The notes under the pieces are model-generated. The model was not told the DNA's origin, did not search any database, and saw only the letters and a list, made by a program, of their open reading frames with translations. Source: Archegozetes longisetosus (Eukaryota > Arthropoda > Arachnida > Sarcoptiformes > Trhypochthoniidae). From it: a stretch of DNA of 64,000 nt. Below are positions 47,656-62,253 of the stretch, piece after piece (position 1 is the first letter of the stretch; each line of letters starts with the position of its first letter). Made by a program: the position numbers and the translations under genes. Location of the stretch: positions 682,001 through 746,000 of the forward strand of contig JAEMBT020000004.1 in the NCBI GenBank assembly GCA_018873245.2, written 5' to 3'.

Positions 47656-50600
47656 CGTTTTACTTATTTTTTGTGTTCGTTTTCTAAAAAGCCAGGAATA
47701 AGATCAATTTCATAAGTTAGAAACACCTTTTAATTTTTTTCTGTAATGAAGAAAAGATTATCGAATTTTTACTTTTAAAACATGATCTTAAAAATGGTCG
47801 AGCTTCTGAACTCTATCTCTGGTTATTGATTTTTTTACATTCAGTAGCAATATATTTTTCGATTTAATTGGATTTTATCTAGAATTTTGAACATTTATTC
47901 GTTTTTATTTTAGAAACTTTAATCCATAATAAGCTCTAAATGACACTTCACTGCTGAACAATACAGCTACTATTATTACCTATAGTGCTCACTCGAGCTA
48001 AAGCTTTTATCGGTTAAAAACTTTATAAATAAATACAGAGTATATTTAATATAGAGTCTTCCATAATAAGTATAATAATCGCCCCATTTCCATTAAAAGA
48101 TTTTACTTAAATAAATAAAAATGATGTCTAGGAATGGAAAATAGCTTGATTAAGCATTATTTCCGACAATGATTAGAAAAATTGAAGTCAACAAATAACT
48201 AATATTGTAATAGTTATTTTCATTTTTTATTTGCAATTTTGACAACAATTTTCTGGTAAAATCTAATTATTTTCAGTAAATACAGAGAAAAGAACTCAAG
48301 AGAAATGAATGTCAATAAAACAATTGGAGTAACTTATAAATACCAGCTGAAGGTTATCCAAAGAGCTCACTTATTGTTAGGAAATTATTTAATAGAAATG
48401 TCATCGATTTAGATGAATCGTAAACCCAATATTTACTTTATTTGTAGAGATAAAAACTCATTCAATCTACCATTCATTTGTACATTTTTCTCATCAAAAT
48501 ATTTTGTTTGCTTTGGGTTTTCAACTTTTATACCCACAAACTTGCCGATAGCAACCAGAAGTGATGCGTTGTGATCATACGCTTTCCATCAGACCGCAAT
48601 ACTGAAGATATTAACAAACTCATACAATATTCAATATAGTAATCGAAGCAAATCAGAAATTACATTTGGCAACAAATTGATGCACATTGCGCGGAGGTCG
48701 ACACAGTGACTATCTTTACTTTTTGCTATCGAGGATTATTGAGTTTTCGACTGTACAAAAAATTAAAGATCGAAACTTCGATATAGTCAAAACTTGACAT
48801 TTGATCATAACTAAAATTGATTCGAAAAATCTTTATAATACAGACATTTCTTTAAAATAGATCCTAAAACTATTTCTAGTCATTCAGTCTAAGGCAGTTA
48901 TACTGGATATTGCAGCTGAAGTTTTATAGCAAGTTCACGTGATGTACAGTACGTTGATTGCTGAACGCGCTAACATTTAAAGAGCAGAAAACATATTCAA
49001 AAGTTAATGCATGATTAAATTCGAAATATTTTTAATTAAAACTCTTGATAATGCACTATCTGATGATGTGATAGTCATAATGTTGAAAAGTTTGAAATGA
49101 TTGAAAGGCTAACAAATATTTATGATCCTAAAGCTGTCACTTAAAACAGTCAAACTAATGAATAAAGAAATTATCGAAATTGTCTCTTAGTAAAGTTTGT
49201 GATCTAATATTGAATTTATACTCGATCGAGCTAATCATATGCAAGGCTACTTATTTTCTATTATCTTTCTTATATAAGAACTTTTTTTGCAGTCAATTTT
49301 GACTTTAATACGATAAGGGAATTGAATTGAAGACTAGGATTCTTATAGGGCTCTTAAGTGAAAGAGTATTGTTTGACTCTAAGCTACAGATGAAATCTAA
49401 CAAAATTGTTTTAGTTGATTGAAAAGTAAAATGTTTGCCGATTTTTATTGAGGTTTTGTGAGAAAACATAAAAATGCGCCCTAGATCAGAAAGAATAAGA
49501 TCGATATTAGGTTTGCTTAACGTGTTTTTGAATATTTCAAATTTTGGAGATGTTCCAACCCATATAAGCATAAAATTATTGTTCGACATGAAAAATTAGT
49601 CGTATTAAATTAAAAATGATTTGTTCATGAAGAATTCGTAGATGAACCATGGGCAAAGTATTTCTTGTTGTAAGCAAGAAAGTCCATCTAATTTCAAATT
49701 TGATTAGTTTCTGATCGAAAAATTTTTAGTAAAGTATATTTGTTAAATTAGTTAAAATTATCAACTTCTTTTATATTCTATTTTATTTATGGACAAAAGA
49801 AACAAATTTTCATTCGTGATTATATAGTAATTGAATGTGATTTCAAATCTACTCGTTCACCAAATTGTTTTGGTATTAACTAAATTAACTGTTTAGAAAG
49901 GTTTTCCAATTGTACTGCTGGCATTGATTATTGTGCAAATGGTTTTTTCTGATCAATAACCTTTTCATTTCAAGACAAAAATTAAATTATAGAGAAAATA
50001 AAATGTAATTAGCTTTAAATTTATAGGAAATATTTTAGGTAATTACAAACTTGAGATCAAATTCAATTTGATCGAACTTGGAGTTTAAGGTCTTCATAGT
50101 TAATTACAATCCTACTACTAGTCCTGAAATAGTTAAAAAAAATTGATTTCAAATATTTTATCAAAAAAATGTTATGTATATTGTAGAAAAAGCACTAAAA
50201 CAAATGTTTATTTTATAGGTGAGCAATATTTTTATAAGGCTATACATATTAGGAGCTTTTCCAAATGTTGAGACAAAATATAATATAGTGAGATAAAAAT
50301 ATTGATTTAAATAAGGGGAAAGACAAACAATTCTATCATATATCATATATTAATAACAAAGATATAGCCTTTTCGTGCAGATACCTAAACAAATATTTCT
50401 GAACATAGTTAAGTACTACTATCCAAGAAAAAATAGTCCGAACCAATATAAATTATATTCTTATGAAAAGATCGAAAGGGTTTTGACTATGAACAGAATC
50501 CAAATTCATGTTCATTAAGTTGCCGAAAGTAAAAGTTGTGTCGTTCAAGCAAAACATAGTATTAAGCTTTGGCTACAGATCTCTCTGTGTTAAGCCTACT

Positions 50601-51842
50601 AATGAGTATTATCTCTAATGCATAGACATCAACAATTTATATACTATTTGGTAATAGTATGCATGTTTAATGAGAAACTTTCACTCTAAGTATCAGCTCT
50701 TCTTTGTCTATAGGGCTTATGCTTCTGGAGTTGTGTTTCATATGAGCTGAGGATTTTATTTGTTGTCTATTAGAAGAAAAGAAAGTTGTATTGATTTAAA
50801 TATTAGCAAAACGGTTATAATATTTAAACATCCTATGATATCACTAGAAGAGTTTGATTCATGTATCTTATAAAATATTGATTAAGAGATCAAAGTTTGG
50901 GAAGTAATACTGAAGTTTGTTTGGTGTGTCTGTAGAAGACTGTTCTCTAACTTAATAAAACATGCTTAAAAAATTCACCTTGTCTTAGTTTTTCAGTCAA
51001 ATATATTGACATTAAGTTAATATTTTATTCAACACATGACTCTGCAGTTATTAAAGTTTAATGGTTTTCGCATTCATGGATTCGGTCGTGCATCATATTA
51101 AGTATTTATTAGTTTTACGATGCATCTAAAGTTGACGCGAGATTAATTCAAAGCACTTTAAGCAAACGTTTGATTTTTAAGAATTTTCAATGTATTCTGC
51201 TTCCAAGATATGGATCAAAACGTATTTTTGACTACTATTCACATTTCAAGTCTAAATATTTGAAAATATTTGTTCCTTTTTAGAGCTACTCAAAGTAAAC
51301 AAAGTTAAGAAAGCTGTAGTTTTCCTATACATATGAAGTAATTTGTACCTAGAATTTGTGTTTCGCATCAAATACCTGTAATCGCATTTAAGAAAGTAAG
51401 TAAAAGTAAGCAAATTGTAAGTCAGACAAGTAATTCGAATGTCAATAAGAATTTTATGGACCGTGTCGATTCACAAAACATGATAATGACGTAAAGGATT
51501 CTGCTTAGCTTCAATTTTCATTAGAAATTATGCCAAATAAAGGCTTCAAATATATTTTGTCTTTAGAAATATCAATATTGATTTTCACTTATTTATGAAA
51601 AACAAACGTTTAATGCACTCAAACTATAATCTAATTTTAATAGCTTGGTTATTAGTTTTACTTCTGTCATCAATATAAGGTTGCTCTGAAAACTCAAAAT
51701 ATAAGATTATGCCAAATATTAAAACTGCAACTAATCTTCTCTATCACAAAGTAAATAACAGACTCAATACTAGCTAACGAACGGAAAGAATCTTAGGAAA
51801 GTATTAAAATACTCAAAATAAACTAATTAAGTTAGGATTTGC
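47656..51842. other. gene-free upstream region of the receptor
   Basis: About 4.2 kb of AT-rich DNA with no credible ORF. A TATA-like motif lies at 48525-48532. Nothing else was recognised. Confidence 0.45.
48525..48532 (-). promoter_or_regulatory. TATA-like box, possible distal promoter of the receptor
   Basis: On the minus strand GGGTATAAAAGTTG is a strong TATA-type motif in moderately GC-richer surroundings (about 48500-48720). It is 870 bp upstream of the receptor ATG, so it would need a 5' non-coding exon. This rests on the motif alone. Confidence 0.25.
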
Positions 51843-51850
51843 GTAAAACT

Positions 51851-52305
51851 TAGTGCTGGTAAAAAGGCTAATAAACTAGAAATTTCCTTAGCTCTTAGCT
51901 TTAGCCTTAGAATAAATTTTGGCGTTTTAGCCGCTGCGGTTATCCGATACTTTAGCTTTTAACTTTAACTGCATGTTTCTTTAGTTTTCGCTTCATCCTT
52001 TTAGCCCTAGAAATTAATAGATGAAAACTAGACACAGATTGTTTTATTGAATATTGTAGTATAGGTTCTAAGTTTGTAATAACATAATTTTAACAGTATC
52101 TAATAGTATCTATCTTTGATCTAAAAGTCGAGGCTAAAAGACTAATCTCCATAAAGTTTTATCTTTAGCTCTTTTAAAATTTATTAGCTTTTAGCTCTAG
52201 CCTTAGCCCTGCATCAAAATGTTATAGCTTTGAGCTTGAGCTTGAGCTTTAGCTGCGGCTAAAGGCTAAGACTGAAGACCAATACAGCTAATTTACCAAT
52301 ACTAT
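51851..52305. mobile_element. hAT-type MITE with TTAGCTTTAGC subterminal repeats, ~455 bp
   Basis: The left end TAGTGCTGGTAAAAAGGCTA and the right end on the minus strand (TAGTATTGGTAAATTAGC) are imperfect inverted repeats. GTAAAACT flanks both sides (51843-51850 and 52306-52313). One extra T before the right duplication leaves the exact end uncertain by a base. Many TTAGCT/AGCTAAA units fill the interior. Confidence 0.75.
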
Positions 52306-52562
52306 GTAAAACTAAATGCTTTATAACTACTTAGAAATGTATCCATTTCCTAATCAGATATGAAGGTTTGTTATTTCGAAGTTAGCTAGGAGATAATCAG
52401 CTTTTGTGGAACAAGTAGCAAATAATTGATGTACTTCTCATCTCGAGTCTTGATTAATGATCAGATAGAACTGTATTTTGACAAGAGAAACTCCCGAAAT
52501 CTATTTGTTTACTTGTCACTCAATTCAAAACTATTGAATTATCTTCACTCATTGAATTAATT

Positions 52563-53171
52563 GAAGGCGCTAACCAAATAGCCTTTCCTAAAAGCTTTCA
52601 AAAAATAAAGAGATTAAAATAGAGCTAATATATGTGTGATGACTAATTTACAAGATTGACCACTTTGTAATCTAGTCAATTAGCTTGCAAAATAATCATC
52701 AATAGTTCATAAATTAGTTGGCTGGTTTACAGAGGAGTCAATTTGAATCCTAACTAATTTACAAACTAGGTGACTACTTTGTAAAATATTAGATTTTGTA
52801 TATCAGTCACGACATATGCTTATCGACTTAACACTAATTCAAGTCATTCAGACATTTCAATTATATTTTATCATAAGAAAAAGTTAGATATTATAGTTTG
52901 AACTACTATCAATTGAAACCAATTTTTTCGCGGAGATTAAACATTTGTATCATTTCTAATAATCAATTGATAACTAACTTTTCAAAAGAGGTTTTGGATT
53001 GATGATAGAGTTCAAAATGCAAGCAAATGTTTGACTATTTTATGAGTTTCAATAGATTGAAATATATGAATGACTATGAATTAGTGTTCAATTGATAGTG
53101 ATGTATTAGCTCTATTTTAGAACTTTCATTTTTTGAAAACTTTTAAGAAAAACTATTCGACTAAAGCCTTC
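52563..53171. mobile_element. TIR element, 609 bp
   Basis: The left arm 52563-52630 (GAAGGCGCTAACCAAATAG, then AAAATAGAGCTAATA) is inverted at the right arm 53098-53171 (GAAGGCTTTAGTCGAATAG on the minus strand, ending in the same AAAATAGAGCTAATA). The interior has repeated ACTAATTTACAA / TTTGTAA segments. No ORF, and the duplication was not decided. Confidence 0.65.
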
Positions 53172-53957
53172 GATTTCTAGATGTGTTTCATTAAAAGCTT
53201 TTTTCAAAATCCCTAAACAAATAATTTGTAAAGAGGCTGAGATTAAACTTAGCAGTAATTAAAAGTATTCACTCAACTATTATTAGACTTAATGAATTAA
53301 TAGTTTTAATATATGTTACTTAACAAAGATGGTCATTATGTTTATGGCATACTTTATTTCTGTGCTTAGACGTCATCAGACGTTAACAATCAAATCAGAG
53401 GCATCTCTAATTGTTGCCAAAACGGTTATTTCTAATCTTAGAAACAGATTTAAAGCCTAATATTCTCCGTTATTGGAAACTTGAGGCCTCAAAATAACTA
53501 TTTACTCAAAGGTTTAACAAATTACTATGGTTACATTTTAGGCAATCTTTTCTGTTTCAAATGGTTTCCAAATCGATTCGATCGAAATTCTAGTAACAAC
53601 TCAATCAACAATATAATAGGTCCTCAATTTAAAAAATTAATCAAAATCTTTTTACAACTTTTTCGCTTTAGAAATTTCGATAAATTTGCGGTATAGAGTC
53701 GATCATTGAGAGTTGGTTGAGCCTTTTATCAATTTGACTCATCGATATAGAATAATAATGAAAGTAGTGCTTAGCAATCGTTGCATCGCTTTTATTATGA
53801 TACGTCTAATTTCCAGAAATAATCTCATTATTTAAATGATATTTTGATAAAGTTCGTCATAAATAATAAAGCAAAAAAGTCAACTTCGAGATATCTAAAG
53901 TTTACTAGTGAATGGATGCAGTTATGCAGTTCTTTAAAAATCATATTTTGTTTCTAC
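53172..53957. other. spacer
   Basis: AT-rich; a 71-codon ORF at 53481-53696 has no recognisable features. Confidence 0.35.
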
Positions 53958-53960
53958 TTA

Positions 53961-54681
53961 CAGGGACACTAGAGAATCGTTAAATTCAAAAAGTTTTCGG
54001 AAAAGTCTCACAGACAGCTCTTAATTTAAACAATAGAAGTACACAAATTGTTTTACTTAATATTAAACTTTTGGTAGCTTTCAGACTAAATTATACTTAT
54101 AGAATCCTAATTAATAGCTTAATAGCAAGTATTTTATTACATTTCAATTAGTTTCTTAGTTATATTAAATTAAGTCAAATCAATAGTAATGTAGTTTTCA
54201 ATTTTTATTCAAAGTTAGGATTACAATAAAAAAATTAATTTTAATCATCATAATCGTTTCACATATGATAAAATGATTGACCAAATCCGTTTTAGTGATT
54301 GGTTGTAATTTTCGAATAAATCTTTATAACATGTAGTTGGTGTAAAATTCGATTATGTTTCTCTCATTCCTCCAATGCTTATCATAAGTGCAACGATTAT
54401 GTTTCAAATTCATTTTTTGTTGTAATTGCAACTTTAAATAAAAATTAAAAACTTTGTTACCATTCATTTAATTTGATATATCTAAGAAACTAATTTAAAA
54501 GAAATAAAATACTTGCTATTAAACTATTCATTAGGATTCTATAAGTACGATTAAGTCTAAAACTATCAAAAATTTAATATTAAACGAAATCGGTTTGTGT
54601 ACTTTTATTATTTATACTAAGAGCTGTCTGTGAGCATTTTCTGAAAATATTTTAAACTTAACGATTCCCTAGTGTTTCCTG
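53961..54681. mobile_element. foldback-type TIR element with ~270-bp arms, TTA duplication
   Basis: The left arm (about 53961-54235) starting CAGGGACACTAGAGAATCGT is inverted at the right arm (about 54420-54681; minus strand CAGGAAACACTAGGGAATCG). Shared inner blocks include CACAGACAGCTCTTA, TATAGAATCCTAAT and AATAGCAAGTATTTTATT. TTA flanks both ends (53958-53960 and 54682-54684). There is no ORF. The superfamily is unclear; a TTA duplication would fit PIF/Harbinger. Confidence 0.75.
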
Positions 54682-54684
54682 TTA

Positions 54685-57600
54685 GTTGCAAAGCATAGTT
54701 AAACTTTTATATTGAGAGCCTATTTTAAGTCAAAGTAAATTTTCATAAATTCAAATGTTTTAGAGCAAGCAACTGTTTAAACCATCAATAATTAATGAAT
54801 ATATGATAACGAAATACACTGTTGTCTTAAGTTTTCTATTTCAGATTTTTATCTAACTAAATGGCCAGTTTTTCCTTGAAATAAACCCCACATTAGTTTT
54901 ATCTTCACTGACATTGATGTGAAGACAGTGTGCGGTTATGATTAACACTGACGACATTAATCGTGTTTTACAATCAAGAATATTACTCAGATATGTAATT
55001 AAATAATTTAACGATTAGAATTATTGAATAGGAAAGAAAAGCTCGAACATACACTCATTCGAACGTGATATCGGTCTCAGTTTTGATAATTATCTATTGA
55101 AGCAATACAGAAAATATTAAATTTGTAATGCGTAAAAGTATTTTGAAGTCTATTTTTGAATAATTTAAAGAGTTTCGAGTCTATTAGAGATTTTGATTGC
55201 TTTCGTTCTGACCCTATCTTTCTCAAAGACCTAAAACTTACTTAAAAGATTAGTTTCTTTAGAAAGCATGATCGAGTTATTTGTAAAAGTCCAGACTGTT
55301 TTGTGGGATATCTTCTCATCTCATGAGAAAAAATAACAAAATTTTTATTCAATAAATAAATTAAAGTCTTTTACAACTCATATAGGATAAGGTGTATATG
55401 ACGAAAGGTCTTCACTGATTCTAGAAAAGAGGACTGAAGAAAGTAGTAGGAGGGTAAATCGGTTCAAGTTTACAAAATTTTTCAATTTTAAAACATAGTA
55501 ATGTTTCGCAATAAAACCAATACTATTGAATCGAAGATCTTATTGTTCCCTAAAACCTACTTTAAGTATTTCCTTATTTTCTCTACAGATACGCTTAAGT
55601 GTTATGTTTAACAGAAGTGCTCATTGTATTACACGATAAAACACGGTTAAAATGTGAAAAATACACAACTCAGAGCATATTTTCTATTGAAGTAATAAAA
55701 TAACATAAAGTTTTGTAACTTGTATTATATTTTATAATTATTGCAATAACTATTCAATATGATAATTAAGATTTTTTGAAAAACTTGAACAAGTTGTTGA
55801 AAATTTCTGTCTTCATATGAACAGCCATTTGCCTAAAGTCTAATAAATTATTTAATGTATTTTGATACATGTAATTAAATAATCGTAATGTATTCTGATT
55901 TGAAATTTATGGTTACAGTTTACTATTCTTTATTTCAATAAAAAAATGAATTAGATGTTTCTACACTTCGATATTGAACTTTATTTTAAATATTCTCAAA
56001 ATTATCAACTTATTCAAAACTATTTTTTAAAAATTGAATTTAGCTTATTGCACTAAATATGTAACATACTCAAGCATTATTTTCGGATTCAACAGGTTCA
56101 TATGAATAGTCATAAATAGTTCATAATCTATTATGAATCAAACTTCCTTGCTAAAAAGATATAAATCTAAAAGATGTGGATTTTTATAAAAGGAGATGTT
56201 TACCGCTAGCAATGACAGTAACATAATTTGATGACGAACTGCAGTTTCGCAGTATAAATGCAGTAAAAATTTGTATTTCATGCAAGACTCTCATAACAAT
56301 CTCGCAAATTATTTGCTGAAAATTGATCAACACATATGTGATCACAAGTCATGATTTCATTAAGCGATAACATCAACACACTTATCCTAAAAATACCCAT
56401 TAGTATCAAGTTTCAGTGCTTTTGATAGTTGGCTATCAGAGAGAAAATCAGATTAACTTTACTAATCAAATTTTTTTCCATTTGGACTATTATTTCTTAT
56501 AGTATTACGTAACGAGTTTCAAACGGATGGTGTTTGGCTTGATTTTTAGCCCACATTAACGTTGGATTAGCATTTTCTAGAGATCTTTTAAGCAACATTT
56601 TCATTTAAGCCTAATATTCAAAAATAATTTTTCAAGTCCTTAAATGTTTTAAAATACATTTTTACATCAAAAACTTTTCACTTATTAGTTTTTTTCTACA
56701 ATCTCTAGCTCTCAGCATTAAGTTGTCCGAAAACTACTTTGTTTAGATTTTATTGACTCAACTACTCATTGATTGAATTCAAAGACAATATTGATTAGGC
56801 ATAAACTATTTTGCCATAGTTAATCGTTAATCAAAAGTATATTTTTCTTCAAAGTCAATAACTTTTTCAACAGAAAAGATGAATAAACTCTAAAGTATCG
56901 ATGAACACAATTTGAATGAGAAAAAAAAGCTTATATCGAAAAGTTGCCAAAATTATTCTAAAGGAACATGTTCGATGATCATTCGGATGATGTGAGACTT
57001 GAGTGACACAATGTTTTGTAATTCTCAACAGAATTGTTGCTCTTTCTTATAACAATCAATAACCAATTGTTGAATTGAAACTGAGGTCAAAATCAATTAG
57101 AACTGCGAGGCATGTGACGAATGTTTCTTTATATCACATTTAAGAAACGAGAGCTAATGGCATGAAATAGCATTTAGAGTGAAAATAGTGTCAAATCAGT
57201 CAGACTTTCGTCAATGTGTTTCTCAAGACTTAAGTGCACTTAAGCTGAAAGTCAATACGACTTTAGTCTTAATGCTAGAGTCAATGCTGTCTTAATATAG
57301 GGTCTGAAGAGGCGAAAAAACAGGTAACCCGTGATTAAAATTGTTTATTCTTATTTACGACTTTCATCAGCACTGAATGTGGCAGTATTTCTATCAAAAA
57401 TTGTTGAATACCTTTCAATAAGTTAAGGGTTTCTTGTAGTTATCCCTAAGATCATTGAAAAGTTATTCGATATCAGATTATTCTATAAATATTGAGCAAT
57501 TATTCTTCTAGCCTTGAAATTCTGCAAAAGATTTCATTTGTAGATATTTTTAACTGACCAACTATCGAATCAACTTATTTTTTAACCAAACAACCAATAA

Positions 57601-60600
57601 TCTTTTAACACATATTCCTACAAATTTTGGTAACTTGAAATCTTTTGAAAAATTGTATTCATTGCTGATTTTGTTATGTTGAACTGTGATTGATTAGTTC
57701 GCGTGCATGACCGAAATTTTCAAGCATATTATAGGCACTTTTTGCGAGTTATAAGTTCTTTTGATAAGAATATGTGTTCTCAGATTGCTCTTAGCAAATT
57801 ATTAGATTAAAGGTTACTTTGAACAACTGATATTTATACTGACCAATTGATAAGTTAGATTTTTTGTTGCGAGATCAAGTTGACAGTAAGCTAACTAAAT
57901 TATTCTGAAGCAATCCACTGTTATTTTAATCCTGTGAACATTTTATTCCAAGTTCGCAAAAGAAACCTATCTTCAAGATAAATGTCAAGTTCTAAAAATT
58001 AAATCTTGTCTAAAATATGAGATTTTTGTACTCTTATTGACTTTTCAAAACGTAATTTTATCATAAGTTAAATATGTAACAAAAGCTAACATTTAATTCA
58101 ATAAAGCCAAAAGAAATCTTCTGATATTCGCCTCAAATATTAATTTAAAGATTCGGCAGATAAGTGAAGTGGCAATATTGAAGATAGTTCTTAATATTAA
58201 ATTTGGCACTTTAGAATAAGTGGATTTTATTATATTTAAAGCACTGACTCAGCTTTAGTATTATAGATATATTGAATATGAAATTCATTTTGGAGAAAAG
58301 TCTAAGAAATTCGATGAGCTAAAACTTATTCAAAAATTAAGTTGCATTCAACTTGATTTACGATTTTTATCTGTAGAGGAATATAATGAAAACTCAAGAA
58401 AATTATTCTATTCAAAGTTACTCATTGTTAAGTAAGAAATAACTAATTTGTTATTTCGAAACAATGACAGAAAGAAACATTGTTGGCATTAGTTTTCTTT
58501 ATGCAATATAAACTTTTCATTAGTTCGCAAAGAAAAAACCAATAGTTGGACGCGACGAACAATAGAAGACTTATTATGACAAATAATATTAAAGTAGAAA
58601 CAAATTTATAAACGTTTAATAATATTAATCATTTGTTTGTAATTTTAAATGTGTTTCACATTAGTGTGAAAAATGGCATTCAGTTTGGATGAAAATTTTG
58701 AAAGTTATATTCAACAGAATATTTGAATATAAATTGAAAATTTATACTGAACTTTCTAGAATAAACTGTTGACTACTAGTATGAAAATTGCAAATTCTTA
58801 AAAAATATTCTACGGTGTATTTGGAATGTGTTGGCATTGGGAAAGAGTATTGGATTATTGGCAACGCGTATTATGCATAGAATGAAAGCTAGAGACAAAC
58901 ACATTTCGGTTCTGTGCTTCGAACTTATATTGTTTTTCTCTAAATTTGATTATAAGTTTGGCACGTGCGCGCCCACAACACTATTTTCCCGACACATCAA
59001 TTTTCCAGACATATTATACTTGTATGGGATATAAGTTAATAGAGGAGTCCCTAAATCTGATGTCAAGTAGTGATAATGTAAGCCTCATATCATATTGAAG
59101 AGGCCAGACGTGACAAGAATGTCATTTTTTCTCGGAAGTCAATTTTCTAACTTAAAAGCTCTTCTCTAGAGCTGAATCAAACACATATGTATAGGAAATG
59201 TGCGTTCCAAACAAGTGGATAAGAATACACAATAGAGTTATCAAAGCATTTCCTTCATGCGGACAAAAATTTTAAAACATTATGAAACAAATCTGCTATA
59301 GTTTTTGAAAACATATCAATTTTTTAGAGATAAGTATTACAAATTGTAAACCGATTACAAGAATTGACGGACAAAATAGATTTGAACGCTTAAAATCATT
59401 GCATAAAATGTTAAGGTTTAAATCAATCTTTGATTATTTTTTCAATAGATTATGGTTTGTATGCAAAAATGAATTAAGATGAAAAAAAGTTTTCTTAATG
59501 GAATTTATGTGTGAGATAAAGAAATAAAATAGTGAACAAATGATATGATTCCTTATGTCTTATATATCTTAATATTTCTTATGAAATAAAAGCTATTTTC
59601 GCGGTAATGCTTTTTAAATTCAATAATGAATCAGAAATAATTTCATTAAAGTAAATATATTAGAATAAATTATCTTTTGGATACCACAGAATCCAAATAT
59701 AAATCATTGTATTTAACGCGATAATACTTAATACTATTTCGAGAGTTAGCAACAGGAGAGTGAATCGAAGCGTCAGATTTAATTTAAGTGATTATTGAAT
59801 AAAAATGTTCCGGAATACTAACAAAAAATCCATTTTTTCTCATTAAGACTACCGTAAATCAATTACACGTTATGTATGGATATAATTAGGAGAATATATA
59901 GTGTCAACAGTTAGACAACGATTGACAATGATTAACAGAATTTTCGACTGATTGTTGAAGCGATCAATTTTTTTACTTCTCATTTTGTTGATATAGCAAA
60001 TGAACGCTTAAGAGTTTTTTTGTCGAACTATTACTTTTTCGCATGAGTTAATTTTGTTATAAAGAGAAAGTAAATATTAGTCTCAATTTAAGTGCGAGAG
60101 TGGGCAAAATAAAAGTTTTAGCTGAAGAGGGCTTAACTTTGTTTTGCAGTCAAATACCACAATCGAGATAAGAGTAATGGAAAGCTTTCACTGCGATTAA
60201 TGCACTTAACATTATATGTATTTAATGAACTGTAGGTTAATCGATAAAAAATGTCTCAATTATTAGAATTGAGCCTAAAATACATTGATCTAAGTTAAAC
60301 ATATGAATACATAACTAATAATAATTAGGACAAATATGAAAACGTTTAGTTCTATAATTATTACAGAGTTATATTTGTGACTTGAAAATTCTTTCATTAA
60401 GTAGAAATCTCACAGAAGTTAAACAATATTCTATAGGAATTCTACTTTTTCTGTTTTTTTGAAAGTAATATTCAGTTAATTTTTTGCAAAAAAATCTATG
60501 AAGGTATCAATATCACTCTCTAAGATCAAATATATTTGAGAAATAAGTAAAAATTCAAAAATTCATGTATAAAAGTTTATGATAAAGTTAAGGTTAAAAT

Positions 60601-62253
60601 GATTTAATTTGTTTTCTTTATTGAGTACAGTATGAAAAAACAACTAACGAAATAAGTAATCGAGCAATAAACTAGAATTAGAGCAAAATGAATTAAAACT
60701 GAAGAATTGACATGCTATTTGTTATGCCAAATTAGTAAATCGGCAACAACTGAAGCAGTTATATGAATAATAGAACTAATTAATTTAAATTGAAAGATCA
60801 AAACTTACAGTTTACTCAAAGGTTCACAAAATTAATGGAATAAAGATTGAAAAACATGTTCAAAACTTCAGATTCCAGTAGAAAAGACAAGAATACTCTG
60901 GACTTGTTTTCTGTAATAGTCTTATCGAATTTAAGCTACTCTTTGATGACAAAAAACTGCTCACTGAACAAGAAAAAGAACATAAAAGAGTATAAGAAAT
61001 AAAGCGTCAAAAAAGACAAGTATTGATATTGAGAGCTCTTCTTTAGCTGAAAGTACACAAAGTTATAGTAGAAGGACAGGAATCAGAATTGAGAGATAGA
61101 ATACGGCCCAAAAGTGTAGTGTAATGTGTGTACGAGCACTCAAACACATTCTCTTATGTAAAGGCATTAAATTCTATACTTTTTGACATAAAACGCATGC
61201 GTTTCGGCCAATCACACCAAACTCTTCTACTATCTCTTTATCCTTTTATTCTTTCTTTTTATCCCAATCTTCAGTAAAATTTGGCACAAATATGGCTTTG
61301 ATTCCTATTTCTGTTTGAATAACAATGCGCTAAATTTTTAAAAAGGCTTATAATGTCCGAAATAACTTATAGACTTTTAGCTTAAGTTATGCATCAAATT
61401 CAAAATGTTATCAAAATGTGTTCTCCTATTTTTACTATAAAAAGAGATGGAATGGTGGATAAAATTTATTTTTTATCTACCTTTGTGTGAACTGGCAATT
61501 TTTCACTCGAAGATAAAGTGTCACGCTTTAGAACCCAGACATTCTTCAAGTTTTAATTTCTAAAACTTGACACAATTATTAATCGAACAAATTAAACTTT
61601 TCATAACATTTTTGGATAGTTTTTATATGAGGTTCATCGCAACAAAGTTAAAAGTTTATTCTCTAATAGATAACTACTTCTACTGCCTATCAAACAGATC
61701 AAACTTAATTTTTCAATAAATTCAATACTTAGCCTTTAATAAGTCGTTCTTCAATGAATTGATTAGCCAATAATAAATCAATACTTTAATTAGTCTCAAA
61801 TTGAATGTACATAAAATCTCATAACCGAACAAATAATTTGACTATTTTGACATTATTTTTGAAACAAAACATGCTTTGATTGAGTGTAGCGAATCACAGT
61901 CTTGTATTTATTGTGACATTCGTATTGGTAGTAAGTCTTTCAAGATCGAAAAAGTCAGCAAATAATAAGAAAGTTTTTAAATGTTATCAAAATCAAGATT
62001 GGGTTCATTTGCAATACTTTTATGAGATATCTTATGGTAAATTTAAATCGCTTTAATACTACAAAACTTGAATTGGTTTTAGGTTATGTTAGTCATATTT
62101 AAGTGTCAATATTAGACTTGACATTTTTTAAAAAGTGACGAGTTGTGAATTTTTTTCAAAATTTGATTGATCACTAGAATTGAACTAATAGTCTTCTCCA
62201 CAATTATTACCGAATTTATTGATTAATAATTTTTTTCATGAATTCTCATCATT
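54685..62253. other. gene-free DNA, ~7.6 kb
   Basis: AT-rich throughout. Only short ORFs occur (the longest, 68 codons at 58828-59034, has no recognisable motif). No tRNA, convincing inverted repeat or transposase fragment was seen by eye. Confidence 0.45.

Noticed and set aside
58828-59034. 68-codon ORF in the desert
   Set aside because: No recognisable motif and an isolated position; consistent with chance.
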